From assembly GCF_013002705.1 (NCBI RefSeq), contig NZ_JABEND010000001.1, positions 62,001 to 126,000 on the forward strand: DNA of 64,000 nt, in the 5' to 3' direction. Each line of letters begins with the position of its first letter. Positions within the stretch are counted from its first letter, which is position 1. The translations under genes and the position numbers were made by a program. A model generated the notes under the pieces. The model was not told where the DNA came from, did not search any database, and saw only the letters and a program-made list of their open reading frames with translations. This DNA comes from Nakamurella aerolata (GTDB taxonomy: Bacteria > Actinomycetota > Actinomycetes > Mycobacteriales > Nakamurellaceae). Of the stretch, positions 50,868 through 59,383 are shown in pieces.

Positions 50868-52082
50868 TCAGCCGCCGAACACCGAACCGATCGAGCTGCC
50901 CCATTCGGATGCCTTGCCGGAGGCCGCCGAACCCCATTCGGATGCTTTGCCGGCCGCCGCGGAACCCCATTCGGACGCCTTGCCCGCGGCCGCGGAACCC
51001 CACTCGGCGGCCTTGCTCGCCGCGTGGTCGCCGGCCGCCTTGGCGGCGTTCTTGGTCTTCGCCCAGGCCGCCGCAGCTGCCTTGTCGGCGGCCTTCAGCT
51101 GGTCAAGGTCGATGCCGGCTCTGGCTGCGGCGGCCTTGGCGGCCGGCGAATCCAGGTCGGGCTTGGCGAACTTCTTCGGCTGCACGGTGCGGTCGGTGGC
51201 AGCGTCGGGGCGCACCCGCGCGGTGAGCGTGTCGGCCGAGGCCGCCGCCCTGGCCAGCACCTCGGGCGAGGCGACGGCGGTGGTGTTGGCCGCGGCGGAC
51301 ACCAGGGGCAGATAGCCGCTGGCCTGGCCGGCCCGGTTCGGGTGGTACGACTCGGTGATCGGCCAGGACAGCCCGTTCAACCACTCCGGGTTGTCGCAAA
51401 CCGCATGTCCGACAAAGGCATTGGTCGGATCGGCGAACCGGTAGCCGGCATTGCCTGCCGCGGTGCGCAGGGTCGCGTTGAGCAGATCGGCGGTGGCGTT
51501 CAGCCTGGATTCTTCCGCGGGGGAGAACCAGGTGCCGGCGTTGCAGTCTTCACCGTTGAACAGCCGCGGATAGCCGACCACCACCACCTCGGCGGCGCCG
51601 GCGCGAGCGCGGATGTCGGAGTACAGCCCGGAGAGCCGGCCGGGCAGGGTGTCGCGGATGTAGCCCTGGGCGCCGTCGATGGCGCGGTTGCAGTTGCTCA
51701 TCCAGCCGGGCAGGGCACACTCGGTGAGCACGTCGGCGAAACCCGCGTCATTGCCACCGACGGAGATGCTGACCCGCCCCGTGCCGGCCGACAGCGAGCT
51801 CAGTTGGCCACTGCTGACGTCGGCGACGGTGGCGCCGCTGCACGCCCGAAAGGTGAGTTGCCAGCCCGTGGCCGCAGCCAGCAGCGACGGATAGGCGTAG
51901 GTACTGCGCTGGCAGTTGGTGCCGTCGTTCAGATAGCTGCCGGTGCCGACCCCGGAGGAATAGGAATCGCCGAGCGCCACATAGCTGACGGGTGTTGCGG
52001 CTGCCGCCGGATTCACCCACCCCGCCGCCACCAGCATCGACGCGCCGCATACCGCGGCCGACCTCTTGATCACCGTGCGCAT
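50868..52082 (-). CDS. Secreted SGNH/GDSL hydrolase with C-terminal WGS repeats
   Basis: 404 aa from the ATG at 52082 (AAGGGCGGGG upstream); a GTG at 52109 is possible. The signal peptide (VCGASMLVAAGWVNPAAAA) precedes an SGNH domain with nucleophile Ser40 in GDSYSSGVGTGSY, SVGGNDAGF and the catalytic SYHPNRAG. Cysteines NCQRST, FRACSG, TECALPG and SNCNRAI suit disulfides in a Rv0518-like lipase/esterase. From residue ~265 the tail is Ala/Lys-rich, then has four AAGKASEWGS-type repeats (33 bp in DNA). The tail may bind the cell surface. Confidence 0.87.
   Translation of the reverse strand: MRTVIKRSAAVCGASMLVAAGWVNPAAAATPVSYVALGDSYSSGVGTGSYLNDGTNCQRSTYAYPSLLAAATGWQLTFRACSGATVADVSSGQLSSLSAGTGRVSISVGGNDAGFADVLTECALPGWMSNCNRAIDGAQGYIRDTLPGRLSGLYSDIRARAGAAEVVVVGYPRLFNGEDCNAGTWFSPAEESRLNATADLLNATLRTAAGNAGYRFADPTNAFVGHAVCDNPEWLNGLSWPITESYHPNRAGQASGYLPLVSAAANTTAVASPEVLARAAASADTLTARVRPDAATDRTVQPKKFAKPDLDSPAAKAAAARAGIDLDQLKAADKAAAAAWAKTKNAAKAAGDHAASKAAEWGSAAAGKASEWGSAAAGKASEWGSAASGKASEWGSSIGSVFGG
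50890..51010. repeat. 33-bp tandem repeat encoding the WGS tail of the SGNH hydrolase
   Basis: Four units encode (A/G)KASEWGSAA-like peptides on the minus strand, giving a Trp every 11 residues. Confidence 0.8.
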
Positions 52083-52290
52083 TCCGACCCCGCCCTTTCG
52101 CCTGCTCACTGGACATGTCCGGGCAGCCAGGTCGCCGGTGCTCGGGTGCGCTCACCGGTGTCCCGCCGCGCTGCCTACCGACGAGTATCTCCTGACGGCG
52201 CCGGGGTCGGCCAGCCGAAGGCATGGGCACCGCAGCCCAGGCGGCGTGTCGGACCCCACCGGCCGGCGCCGCCGGCAGCGGGTTTCCCGG

Positions 52291-53721
52291 TCAGCCGGCC
52301 GTGCCGGCCAGCGGCAACTTGAGCAGCGCGTTCTCCACCAGCTCGGTGAGCGCGGGATGGATCCAGAACTGTCCGCGCGCCATCTTGTCGGCGGGCAGAC
52401 CGAAAGACATCGCCTGGATCAGCGGCTGGATCAGCGTCGCCGCCTCCGGGCCGATGATGTGCGCGCCGAGCAGCAGCCCGGTGTCCGGGTCGGCGAGCAG
52501 CTTGGCGAAGTTGACGCCGTCCTCCCTTGCCCAGCCGGCGGCGATGCCGGCATACGGCTGCTCGGCGGTCACATACCTGACGCCCTTCGCGTCGGCGTCC
52601 TGCTGGGTGAGGCCGACCCCGGCGATCTGCGGCTCGGTGAACACCGCCCACGGGATGAATCGATGATCAATGGAAATCGGGGCGTCGGGATGCAGGATGT
52701 TGTAGAAGACCACCTTGGCCTCCCGATTCGCCACGTGCTTGAGCTGCATCGGCGAGCAGATGTCGCCGAGCGCCCAGACGTCCGGCTCGGTGGTGAGCTG
52801 ATGGTCGTCGACGATCACCCGGCCGGCCGCGTCCATCTGCACCCCGGTCGCGGTGACGTTCAACTCGTCGCCGTTGGGCCGGCGTCCGACGGCGATCAGC
52901 AGCAGGTCGGTGCTGATACTGCTGGCCCCGTCGGGACCCGCGAGGTCGATGCGCAACCCGTCGCCGTCCGGGCTGATCCGGCTGACGGTGGTGTTCAGCA
53001 GCACGTCGTACTCGTGCCGGGCGTCGATGGTGAAGGCCTTGCTGACGGAAATGTCCTGCGAGCTCAAAAGCCTGTCGCCACGGGCGATCTGCGTCACCGC
53101 GGTGCCGAACGAGGAGAACACGTGGGCGAACTCGGCGGCGATGTAGCCGCTGCCGAGAATCACCATCCGCTGCGGCAGCGCCGGAATGCGCATCACGGTG
53201 TCTGAGGTGTGCACCTTGCCGGCGACCGCGGGGGAGTCAAGACCGGGAATGTCGGGGATGATCACCCTGGAACCCGCTGCGAGCACGAACTTCTCGCCGA
53301 CAATCGTCTGGGTGCTGCCGTCGTGCAGCTTGACCTCGAGCGTCTTGTCCCCGACGAACCTGCCGCGGCCGGCATACACGGTGATGTTCGGGGTCTCTGG
53401 GCCGGAGCGGTACGCCCGGCCGCCGGCCTCGATGGCGTCGATCCGGGTGAAGATGCGGTCCCTGATGGCGGTCCAGTCCACCTTGTCGACGTGTGCGCTG
53501 ACGCCGAGGTCGGCGGCCCGCCGGGTGCCCCAGGCCAGGTCGGCCGGATAGACGAACATCTTGGTGGGGATGCAGCCGACGTTGAGGCAGGTGCCGCCGA
53601 ACTTGCCGTCCTCCACCATCGCGATGTCGACGTGCTCGTAGCCGGGCGGGATGCTGTTGCCCGAACCGGTTCCGATGATCACCAGCTCGTGCCGGCGTAC
53701 CTCGGGTGTTGTCACTTGCAT
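52291..53721 (-). CDS. mtr: Mycothione reductase
   Basis: A 476-aa flavin disulfide reductase. The FAD loop is ELVIIGTGSGNSIPPGYEHV; the unusual GTGSGN with NSIPP is typical of mycothione reductase. The redox pair is Cys45/Cys50 in GGTCLNVGCIPTKM. The NADPH loop is VILGSGYIAAEFAHVFSSFG and the C-terminal catalytic dyad is in FWIHPALTELVENAL. It reduces mycothiol disulfide with NADPH. The ATG at 53721 sits very close to GGAGAG, so the GTG at 53715 may be the true start. Presence of this gene implies mycothiol use. Confidence 0.95.
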   Translation of the reverse strand: MQVTTPEVRRHELVIIGTGSGNSIPPGYEHVDIAMVEDGKFGGTCLNVGCIPTKMFVYPADLAWGTRRAADLGVSAHVDKVDWTAIRDRIFTRIDAIEAGGRAYRSGPETPNITVYAGRGRFVGDKTLEVKLHDGSTQTIVGEKFVLAAGSRVIIPDIPGLDSPAVAGKVHTSDTVMRIPALPQRMVILGSGYIAAEFAHVFSSFGTAVTQIARGDRLLSSQDISVSKAFTIDARHEYDVLLNTTVSRISPDGDGLRIDLAGPDGASSISTDLLLIAVGRRPNGDELNVTATGVQMDAAGRVIVDDHQLTTEPDVWALGDICSPMQLKHVANREAKVVFYNILHPDAPISIDHRFIPWAVFTEPQIAGVGLTQQDADAKGVRYVTAEQPYAGIAAGWAREDGVNFAKLLADPDTGLLLGAHIIGPEAATLIQPLIQAMSFGLPADKMARGQFWIHPALTELVENALLKLPLAGTAG

Positions 53722-53799
53722 CTCTCCGTCCCACCGCGATTGGTCGTCATTGCGCCCAACGGCCGGCCGCCCCGGCGCATTCCCTTTCGGGTGTACCGC

Positions 53800-54351
53800 T
53801 CAGGCGGCGTGCGTTCCGACCAGGATGGCCCGGCCGAGGGTGTGGAAGGCGAGGTTGAACGACACCACAGCGGGCGAAGCGTCAGCGTCGACGTCCAGCT
53901 CGGGCACGTCCACGGCGTGCACCACGAAGTAGTAGCGGTGCGCCGGGTCGCCCTCGGGCGGCGCGGCCCCGACGAACTGCGCCTGCGACATGTCGTTGCG
54001 CACATGAAAAGCCTTGTCGCCGGCGACCTTCTGTAGCTCGGCGTCGGAGCTGCCGGCGCCGGCGGGCAGTTCCGTCACCGAGGCCGGCAGGTTGACCGCC
54101 ACCCAGTGCCAGAAGCCGGAGGGGGTCGGGGCGTCCGGGTCGTACGAGGTGACGACGTACGACCGGGTACCTTCGGGCGCGCCGCTCCAGCTCAGCGCCG
54201 GCGAGATGTTCTGACCGCCGGACGACTCGGCCAGCTGCGCCTTGCCCAGTGGCTGCCCCTCGGTGACGTCGGTGCTGGTGACGGTGAACGACGGCACCTG
54301 CGGCAGCAGCTGGTACGGGTCCGGCGCGGTGGGGCGGTCTAGTCCTGGCAC
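53800..54351 (-). CDS. YbhB/YbcL-type PEBP (Raf-kinase-inhibitor-like) protein
   Basis: 183 aa, GTG start with AAGGAG 7 nt upstream. The phosphatidylethanolamine-binding fold motifs are NISPALSWSGAPEGTRSYVV, TSYDPDAPTPSGFWHWVAVN and HRYYFVVHAVDVPELD. No signal peptide is present, so it should be cytoplasmic. Bacterial members have no settled role; binding of anionic ligands is conserved. It lies upstream of mtr on the same strand, separated by 78 bp. Confidence 0.93.
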   Translation of the reverse strand: MPGLDRPTAPDPYQLLPQVPSFTVTSTDVTEGQPLGKAQLAESSGGQNISPALSWSGAPEGTRSYVVTSYDPDAPTPSGFWHWVAVNLPASVTELPAGAGSSDAELQKVAGDKAFHVRNDMSQAQFVGAAPPEGDPAHRYYFVVHAVDVPELDVDADASPAVVSFNLAFHTLGRAILVGTHAA

Positions 54352-54492
54352 GGTGCGCTCCTTTGCTCGGGTGGTCGGTACCCCGACGCTACCGCCGCCC
54401 CGGCTGTCGGTGCCGACCGGCCGGGCTCGCCCGGGTGCCTCGCCGGGGCTCTCGCGAGGGCGCTCACCGGTGCTCGCGCGGGGCGGCGGGAC

Positions 54493-55308
54493 TCAGCCGA
54501 CGCGCGCGATGATCTCCCCGTGTGGGATGACGATCCAGCCGTCAGGGTCGTCGGCCCAGGCCAGCCAGCCCTCGGCGATCGCGGCCAGTTCGCCGTCGCC
54601 GACGCCGGATTCCTTGGCCTGTTCGGCGATCCGCGAGTGCCGAATCCGATCGGCCCATGACGATCCCCATGCCCGCCGGCTCTCCGGGTCGGCGTACGTC
54701 CAGACCGACGCGGTTGCCGTCACGGCGCCGAGCCCCGCGGCATGTGCCCAGGCCAGCAACCGGCGGCCGGCCTCCGGCTCGCCGGCGTTGGCCCTGGCCA
54801 GCCGTCGGTACAGCTCGCGCCAGCGGTCCAACTCCGGCAGTTCCGGGTACCAGGTGAAACCGGCGTAGTCGGCATCCCTGGCGGCGACGATGCCGCCGGG
54901 TCGGGTGACCCTGGCCATCTCACGCAGCGCCTGCACCGGATCAGCGACGTGTTGCAGCACCTGGTGGGCGTGCACCACGTCGAACTCGTCGTCGTCGAAC
55001 GGCAGCCGGTGCACATCCCCGACCACCAGTTCCACCGACTCCAGGTTGTGTGCCGCCAACTCGGATGCGGTGAGCCGCAACGCTTCCGGGTCCGATTCCA
55101 GCGCGGTGACGACGCCGGGAGCGACCAGCCGGGCCAGGTCGGCTGTGATGGTGCCGGCGCCGCTGCCGACATCGAGCACGCGGTGACCGGCTCGAAGCTC
55201 GGGGATCAGGTAGCTCGCCGAGTTCTCTGCGGTCCGTCGCCGATGCGAGCGGATCACGGAGTCGTGAAAGCCATGGGTGTAACGCCGTTCCGGGGATACG
55301 TTGGGCAT
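54493..55308 (-). CDS. SAM-dependent class I methyltransferase
   Basis: 271 aa from the ATG at 55308, chosen because a -10 box (TATAGT) lies 7 nt before it, which rules out the ATG at 55329. Motif I is HRVLDVGSGAGTITADLARL, then VTALESDPEAL, FDVVHAHQVLQHVADPVQAL and ARVTRPGGIVAARDADY, close to UbiE/menaquinone-type or small-molecule methyltransferases. The C-terminal half has FTWYPELPELDRWRELY. The substrate is unknown. An operator-like palindrome overlaps the -35 region. Confidence 0.85.
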   Translation of the reverse strand: MPNVSPERRYTHGFHDSVIRSHRRRTAENSASYLIPELRAGHRVLDVGSGAGTITADLARLVAPGVVTALESDPEALRLTASELAAHNLESVELVVGDVHRLPFDDDEFDVVHAHQVLQHVADPVQALREMARVTRPGGIVAARDADYAGFTWYPELPELDRWRELYRRLARANAGEPEAGRRLLAWAHAAGLGAVTATASVWTYADPESRRAWGSSWADRIRHSRIAEQAKESGVGDGELAAIAEGWLAWADDPDGWIVIPHGEIIARVG

Positions 55309-55315
55309 GCCTCGA

Positions 55316-55321
55316 ACTATA
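55316..55321 (-). promoter_or_regulatory. -10 box TATAGT, leaderless methyltransferase promoter
   Basis: TATAGT on the minus strand is the best -10 match in the window. It is 7 nt before the ATG at 55308, and an 18-bp spacer separates it from TTTCTC at 55340-55345. Confidence 0.6.
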
Positions 55322-55338
55322 GCGACCATATCGAATAA

Positions 55339-55354
55339 TGAGAAACAGTTCTCA
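55339..55354. promoter_or_regulatory. Operator-like palindrome TGAGAA-N4-TTCTCA
   Basis: A perfect 6+6 inverted repeat around ACAG in an A+T-rich stretch. It overlaps the -35 hexamer of the methyltransferase promoter, a position suited to repression. The regulator is unknown; a Fur/Zur-type or other dimeric repressor is possible but not indicated by a consensus match. Confidence 0.5.
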
Positions 55355-55385
55355 GAGTATGGGAGAGCGTTCCGGAGTCGGGAGG

Positions 55386-56681
55386 CTAGTCACCGTCCGG
55401 CGGCGGCAGCTCCCCGAGCAGCTGTGGCCGGGTGCCGACCGGCCGATCCGGGGCGGCATCCGACCCGCCGGCCAGCGCCCACAGGTGCTCGCTCAGTGCG
55501 TCGGCATCCGCCGCCAACACGCCCCGCCGGGAAAAGAAGTCGGTGATGTTGGTGCAGTCACGTCGCAGGAAGCTCAGCCCTTGCGGGTTGGCGATCACGT
55601 CGATCACTTGCGGCACATCGATGACGACGCAATGGCTTTCGCCGTCGGACGGGTCGGTCGACACCAACACGTTGTACGCCGACAGGTCGCCGTGCGTCAG
55701 GCCGGCCTCGGCGAAGATCTCCAGAGTGGCGACCAGGTCGTGATACAGCTCGGTGTACTCGCTGGAGTCGGCCTCGACTGCGGCCAGCCGCGGCGCCGCC
55801 GACCCCTGCTGATCGCCGACGAACTCCATCATCAGCTCGGAGCCGATCAGCTGTACCGGGTAGGGAACGCGCCCGCCCGCCAGCCAAACCTGGCTCAGCG
55901 CAGCGAATTCCGCCGCCGCCCACCGGCCGGACAGCAGCTCGCGGCCGAACGCGGTCCGCTTCGCCATCGCGCGGCCCTCCCGGCTGCGCCGGGTACGCCG
56001 GCCCTCGAGATAGCCGGCGTCTCGGTGGAACATCCGGTGCTGGGTGTCGCGGTAGGTCTTCACCGCTAGCAGACAGCCAGGCCCGCCGGGCAGCGACCGG
56101 TCCAGCAGCGAAACATCCGCCTCCTTACCGGTTTTCAGCACGCCGAGCCGGGTGTCCCTGGCGTTCAGGTCGGTGATCAGCCAGTCCGGAACCGGGTCGG
56201 GCCCGCGTTGGGCCACGTCGTACGACGACAGCGGCGAGGGTTCCACCTCGCGGCGGCTCTCGTCACCGACACCGACACCGGCAACGGCACCGATGCCGTC
56301 GCCGGTGCGGTCGGGATCGAACCAGTCGGGATCGGCCGGCGAACGCGTATCAGGGTCGCCCTCGTCGCGGTCGACCTCGGAGCGACCGGACCGGCCCTCC
56401 GCCACCAACCGGGGCCGGCGGGCCGACTTTCGGCGGCTGTGCTGCGACCGGCCGGCGCGGAGATCATCGTCAGTGTCGTCGTCGACGTAGTCGGCGTACC
56501 GCTCGTACGGGTCGGTCGGGTCCGTCAGCTCAGCCGAAGCAGTTGGGTTGGCCGAGTCGATTGGGGTGGAGTGCTCAGGGGTGCCATCGGCGGGATCGGT
56601 GCCGCCGGTACGGCCAAGCCGATCGTCGACCGGGGTGTGAGTGGACGAGTGAGAGGCGTTGCGGGACTTGCGGTGTGACAT
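55386..56681 (-). CDS. RIO-family serine protein kinase
   Basis: 431 aa. Residues ~1-170 are acidic, Ser/Asp/Arg-rich and likely disordered. The kinase domain begins near residue 175 (TDLNARDTRLGVLKTGKEADVSLLD). STGKEA-like LKTGKEA replaces the usual P-loop, the ATP-Lys is in CLLAVKTYR, the catalytic loop is LTHGDLSAYNVLV, and the metal Asp is in VVIDVPQVIDV. These are RIO1/RioB-type signatures, and archaeal/eukaryal homologues act in rRNA maturation. The bacterial role is unclear. The ATG is preceded by AGGAG, and a short leader ORF lies upstream. Confidence 0.88.
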   Translation of the reverse strand: MSHRKSRNASHSSTHTPVDDRLGRTGGTDPADGTPEHSTPIDSANPTASAELTDPTDPYERYADYVDDDTDDDLRAGRSQHSRRKSARRPRLVAEGRSGRSEVDRDEGDPDTRSPADPDWFDPDRTGDGIGAVAGVGVGDESRREVEPSPLSSYDVAQRGPDPVPDWLITDLNARDTRLGVLKTGKEADVSLLDRSLPGGPGCLLAVKTYRDTQHRMFHRDAGYLEGRRTRRSREGRAMAKRTAFGRELLSGRWAAAEFAALSQVWLAGGRVPYPVQLIGSELMMEFVGDQQGSAAPRLAAVEADSSEYTELYHDLVATLEIFAEAGLTHGDLSAYNVLVSTDPSDGESHCVVIDVPQVIDVIANPQGLSFLRRDCTNITDFFSRRGVLAADADALSEHLWALAGGSDAAPDRPVGTRPQLLGELPPPDGD

Positions 56682-56729
56682 GAGGTTCGAACTCCTGAAG
56701 GGGGCCGACCTCGACGCTGGCTGCTCGGT

Positions 56730-56795
56730 TCAGCAGCGTGGTGCGGGGGAGGTCGGGAGGCTGAAGGACGGGGCTGTTCCGCTTGGGACCGTCAT
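56730..56795 (-). CDS. Possible 21-aa leader ORF upstream of the RIO kinase
   Basis: ATG at 56795 is preceded by the very strong purine tract GGAGGGGAGG. The frame runs MTVPSGTAPSFSLPTSPAPR, then Cys and TGA. A hairpin GCTGCT-N6-AGCAGC straddles the stop. It could be a translated leader affecting kinase expression, or a chance Shine-Dalgarno. No known leader motif is present. Confidence 0.3.
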   Translation of the reverse strand: MTVPSGTAPSFSLPTSPAPRC

Positions 56796-56968
56796 GATGC
56801 GTGCCTCCCCTCCGCGGCGGCCGAGCCACCGCATCCGTCGATGTTCCGACGTGCTGCCCGGCTGGTCCGCCGGCTACCAGGACAGTGTGGCAAGCAGTGT
56901 CCGGCGCGACAACTGATTTTTTTGCGGCAGCAATCCCGGCTCAGCACAACTGCGTTGCACCCGCTGGC

Positions 56969-56974
56969 TACGGT
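56969..56974 (+). promoter_or_regulatory. -10 box TACGGT, leaderless promoter of the double-GNAT gene
   Basis: TACGGT lies 7 nt before the ATG at 56982, which selects that start over an open frame reaching 56841. Confidence 0.5.
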
Positions 56975-56981
56975 GAACATC

Positions 56982-58019
56982 ATGGACAGCGTCTCGACTC
57001 CCGCCACCGCCACCGCCGCCGATCTGGATCGGCTCACCGAACGGCCGTTGACCGTTGACGACGCGGCCCAGATCACCGAGTTGCTCTCCGAGGTGGAGGC
57101 GGCGGAGCCGGTTGAGGAGCACATCGACGAAGGCCAGGTGCGTCGTGAGCTCACCGGCCCGGCCGCCGATCTTGAGCGCGGCTCTGTCGGCTTGTTCGAC
57201 GGCGATCGGCTGGTCGGGTTCATCGCCGTCACCGGCATCGGCGACGGCGAGAAATGGAAGGCCTACCTGCACGGCGGCGTCCGCCCGGGGTGGACCAGGC
57301 TGGGCCTGGGCACCCGACTGGTGAACACGGCGCGCGAGCTGGCGGCCGCCTGGAAGGAGCGGGACGCGCCCGACCGCGAGGGCGAGCTGCAGATGTGGGC
57401 AGACACCAAGCAGACCGGCGCCATCGCGCTGGCCGAAAGCACCGGGTTCGATGTCTGGCGGCACTTCTACACCATGCGGCGCGATCTGACGGAAAACGCG
57501 GCACCGATCGAGACCACTGATGTCGCAAGCGGTTTCACTGTCCGGCCGTACGCCGAAGCAGATGGCGAGCCGGTGCGGTTGGCGCGCAACAACTCCTTCG
57601 CCGATCACTGGGGATCGGTGCCGACTCCGCCGGAGCGCTGGGAGGCATTCATGGTGGGCAGCCCCGACTTTCGGCCGCAGCACAGCCTTGTTGCCGAGTT
57701 CGATCAGGGCGACCCAGCTGTCGCCGAACTCGGCACCCGGATCGCCGCCTTCGTGATGGCCGAGGAGTTCGACGCCCAGACCAAGGCGGAAGGCTTCCGC
57801 ACCGGCTACATCGCCCTGGTCGGCACCACCCGGCCGGCCCGTGGCAAGGGGCTGGCCAGCGCCCTGCTCGGACGGCAGCTGCTTTCGATGCAGCGGGACG
57901 GCTACGCCAGGGCCGAGCTCGGGGTGGACTCGGATTCGCCGACCGGCGCCGGTCGCATCTACCAGCGGGCCGGTTTCATCGAGGCCAGAGCCAGCCGCAG
58001 CTACGGGCAAGCGCTGTAG
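56982..58019 (+). CDS. Tandem-GNAT acetyltransferase
   Basis: 345 aa with two GNAT domains. The first (residues ~17-170) carries HGGVRPGWTRLGLGTRLV and the second (~180-340) carries VGTTRPARGKGLASALLG and LGVDSDSPTGAGRIYQRAGF, the better-preserved acetyl-CoA loop. Mycothiol synthase MshD has this tandem layout, and the window also encodes mycothione reductase. However, MshD length is nearer 300 aa and specific substrate residues cannot be checked here, so assignment to MshD is not made. It is convergent with the DinB gene. Confidence 0.85.
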   Translation: MDSVSTPATATAADLDRLTERPLTVDDAAQITELLSEVEAAEPVEEHIDEGQVRRELTGPAADLERGSVGLFDGDRLVGFIAVTGIGDGEKWKAYLHGGVRPGWTRLGLGTRLVNTARELAAAWKERDAPDREGELQMWADTKQTGAIALAESTGFDVWRHFYTMRRDLTENAAPIETTDVASGFTVRPYAEADGEPVRLARNNSFADHWGSVPTPPERWEAFMVGSPDFRPQHSLVAEFDQGDPAVAELGTRIAAFVMAEEFDAQTKAEGFRTGYIALVGTTRPARGKGLASALLGRQLLSMQRDGYARAELGVDSDSPTGAGRIYQRAGFIEARASRSYGQAL

Positions 58020-58052
58020 CTGCTGCTGCCGCCGACGCAGAGGTGCTGCGGG

Positions 58053-58538
58053 TCAGCCGGGCGTCGACTGCCGGGCGCGCAGTTGCTCCACCAGAATGTC
58101 GCCATGCCCGGCATGCCGGGCCAACTCGGCGATCAGGTGCCCATAGATGAACCGCAGGTTCACCGGGTCGCGGTGCCAGTGGAACTGCTCGTCAAGATCG
58201 TGCTCGGCCGCGATCGTCCTGGACACCGCACAGGCGTCGACGAATGCCTGCCGCACGCCGGCGACGGTGTCGTCGTCGCTGAGGATGAAGCTCTCGTCAA
58301 CGGTGTCGGGCAAGCCCAGCTCCGCGCGCGCCACGTCGGCGACGCGGGAATGGAACCAGATCCGCTCGACAAAGGTGGCGTGTTTGACCAAGCCGAGCGG
58401 GGTGGTGAGCGACGGGACCAGGCGGGCGCGGGCCTGCGTCTCGTCGAGGCCGTCGAGGATGCCGGCGATGGCGTCCCGCTGCAGATCGAGCCGGGCTTCG
58501 AGGGCTTCGCGCTCGCCGGCGGTCTGAAGATGTGGCAT
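58053..58538 (-). CDS. DinB family protein (DUF664)
   Basis: 161 aa from the ATG at 58538; an open frame reaches 58685 but has no supported start. It is a four-helix DinB/YfiT-like bundle: LEARLDLQRDAIAGILDGLD, SLTTPLGLVKHATFVERIWF and LRFIYGHLIAELARHAGHGD. The three histidines in VKHATF and HLIAELARHAGH suit the usual metal site. Some relatives are mycothiol- or bacillithiol-dependent transferases; the actual reaction is unknown. Seven bases separate it from the upstream DUF4439 gene stop, so the two may be co-transcribed. Confidence 0.87.
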   Translation of the reverse strand: MPHLQTAGEREALEARLDLQRDAIAGILDGLDETQARARLVPSLTTPLGLVKHATFVERIWFHSRVADVARAELGLPDTVDESFILSDDDTVAGVRQAFVDACAVSRTIAAEHDLDEQFHWHRDPVNLRFIYGHLIAELARHAGHGDILVEQLRARQSTPG

Positions 58539-58545
58539 GGCGGGC

Positions 58546-59334
58546 CTACCGTTCGCCCGGAAACGCAACGGTGACCGGGTCGGCCTTGGCCAGCTGCCGC
58601 CAGCGCACCAGCCGGTTCGCGGTCTCAAGCAGTACTTGGGCCGCCAGCCGGCGCAGATCGGCATTGTCGGTGGAGCCCACCACATTTCGCCATGCGGCGG
58701 CGCAATCGCTCTCGATCTGAATCGCCAGTTCGCGGGCCTGCGCCTGGTTGCTCACCTTCGGTACTCGGTAGGCGGGGGCGGGCGGCGGGGCTTCTTGCTT
58801 GGCGGCAACCAGCAGACCCGCGGTGGCGTCCCGCCGCACCCGATGTGCCGCCACCATCGACCCGGTCACCGCGATGTCGTCCTTGTCGCTCGCGGCCACC
58901 AGCGCGTAGGCCCAGATGGCCGCGTTCTCGGTGCGCAGCGCGGTCTGCACAGCGGTGGTCGCGGTCTTGTCCAGCGGCATGGGTTGCGCCGACTCCGGGC
59001 TCTGCGGCCCCACCGACACCTCAGGGGGCGCCTGCGACGTGGCCGCACCCGAGCCGGCGCCCATCCCGCTCTCGGTGGCGGGCGTGCTGGACCCGGCGTC
59101 GCCGGCGCTGGGCGGCTCCGGAGGCCCGACGGGGGGCCCCGGCGGACCCGAGCCGGCCGCGCCGGATCCCACTGCTCCGGATCCCACGGCTGCTGAACCC
59201 ACTGGGCCCGAACCCACTGGGCCGGAAGCACCCGCCGGGTCGGAGCCGATCGGTTCGGAACCAACGGTGTCGGTTCCGGACGCCTGCACCTGTGCGCGCC
59301 GACCTGCCGGACGACTCACTCGCTTGCTGCTCAC
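58546..59334 (-). CDS. DUF4439 ferritin-like protein with low-complexity N-terminus
   Basis: About 262 aa from the GTG at 59334, preceded by GGAGG at 11 nt; the ATG at 59352 is an alternative start. Residues ~20-115 are Gly/Ser/Pro-rich with GPVGSG-type repeats. The C-terminal ~140 residues are a DUF4439 helical domain: VQTALRTENAAIWAYALVAA, AAHRVRRDATAGLLVAAK and ADLRRLAAQVLLETANRLVR. In M. tuberculosis the DUF4439 gene (Rv2844) and Rv2843 sit divergent from rimP, as here. The function is unknown. Confidence 0.8.
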   Translation of the reverse strand: MSSKRVSRPAGRRAQVQASGTDTVGSEPIGSDPAGASGPVGSGPVGSAAVGSGAVGSGAAGSGPPGPPVGPPEPPSAGDAGSSTPATESGMGAGSGAATSQAPPEVSVGPQSPESAQPMPLDKTATTAVQTALRTENAAIWAYALVAASDKDDIAVTGSMVAAHRVRRDATAGLLVAAKQEAPPPAPAYRVPKVSNQAQARELAIQIESDCAAAWRNVVGSTDNADLRRLAAQVLLETANRLVRWRQLAKADPVTVAFPGER

Positions 59335-59383
59335 TGCGGTCGATTCCTCCATCCGGCCCTGTCGTCCCGCTGCTTGCCCGCGC

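Noticed and set aside
56917-56923. T-run as a rho-independent terminator
   Set aside because: No stable hairpin directly precedes the seven T residues on the plus strand and no plus-strand gene lies upstream.
56982-58019. Firm assignment as mycothiol synthase MshD
   Set aside because: The tandem GNAT layout and a mycothiol-using host fit, but many actinobacterial double-GNAT proteins exist and specificity residues could not be aligned.
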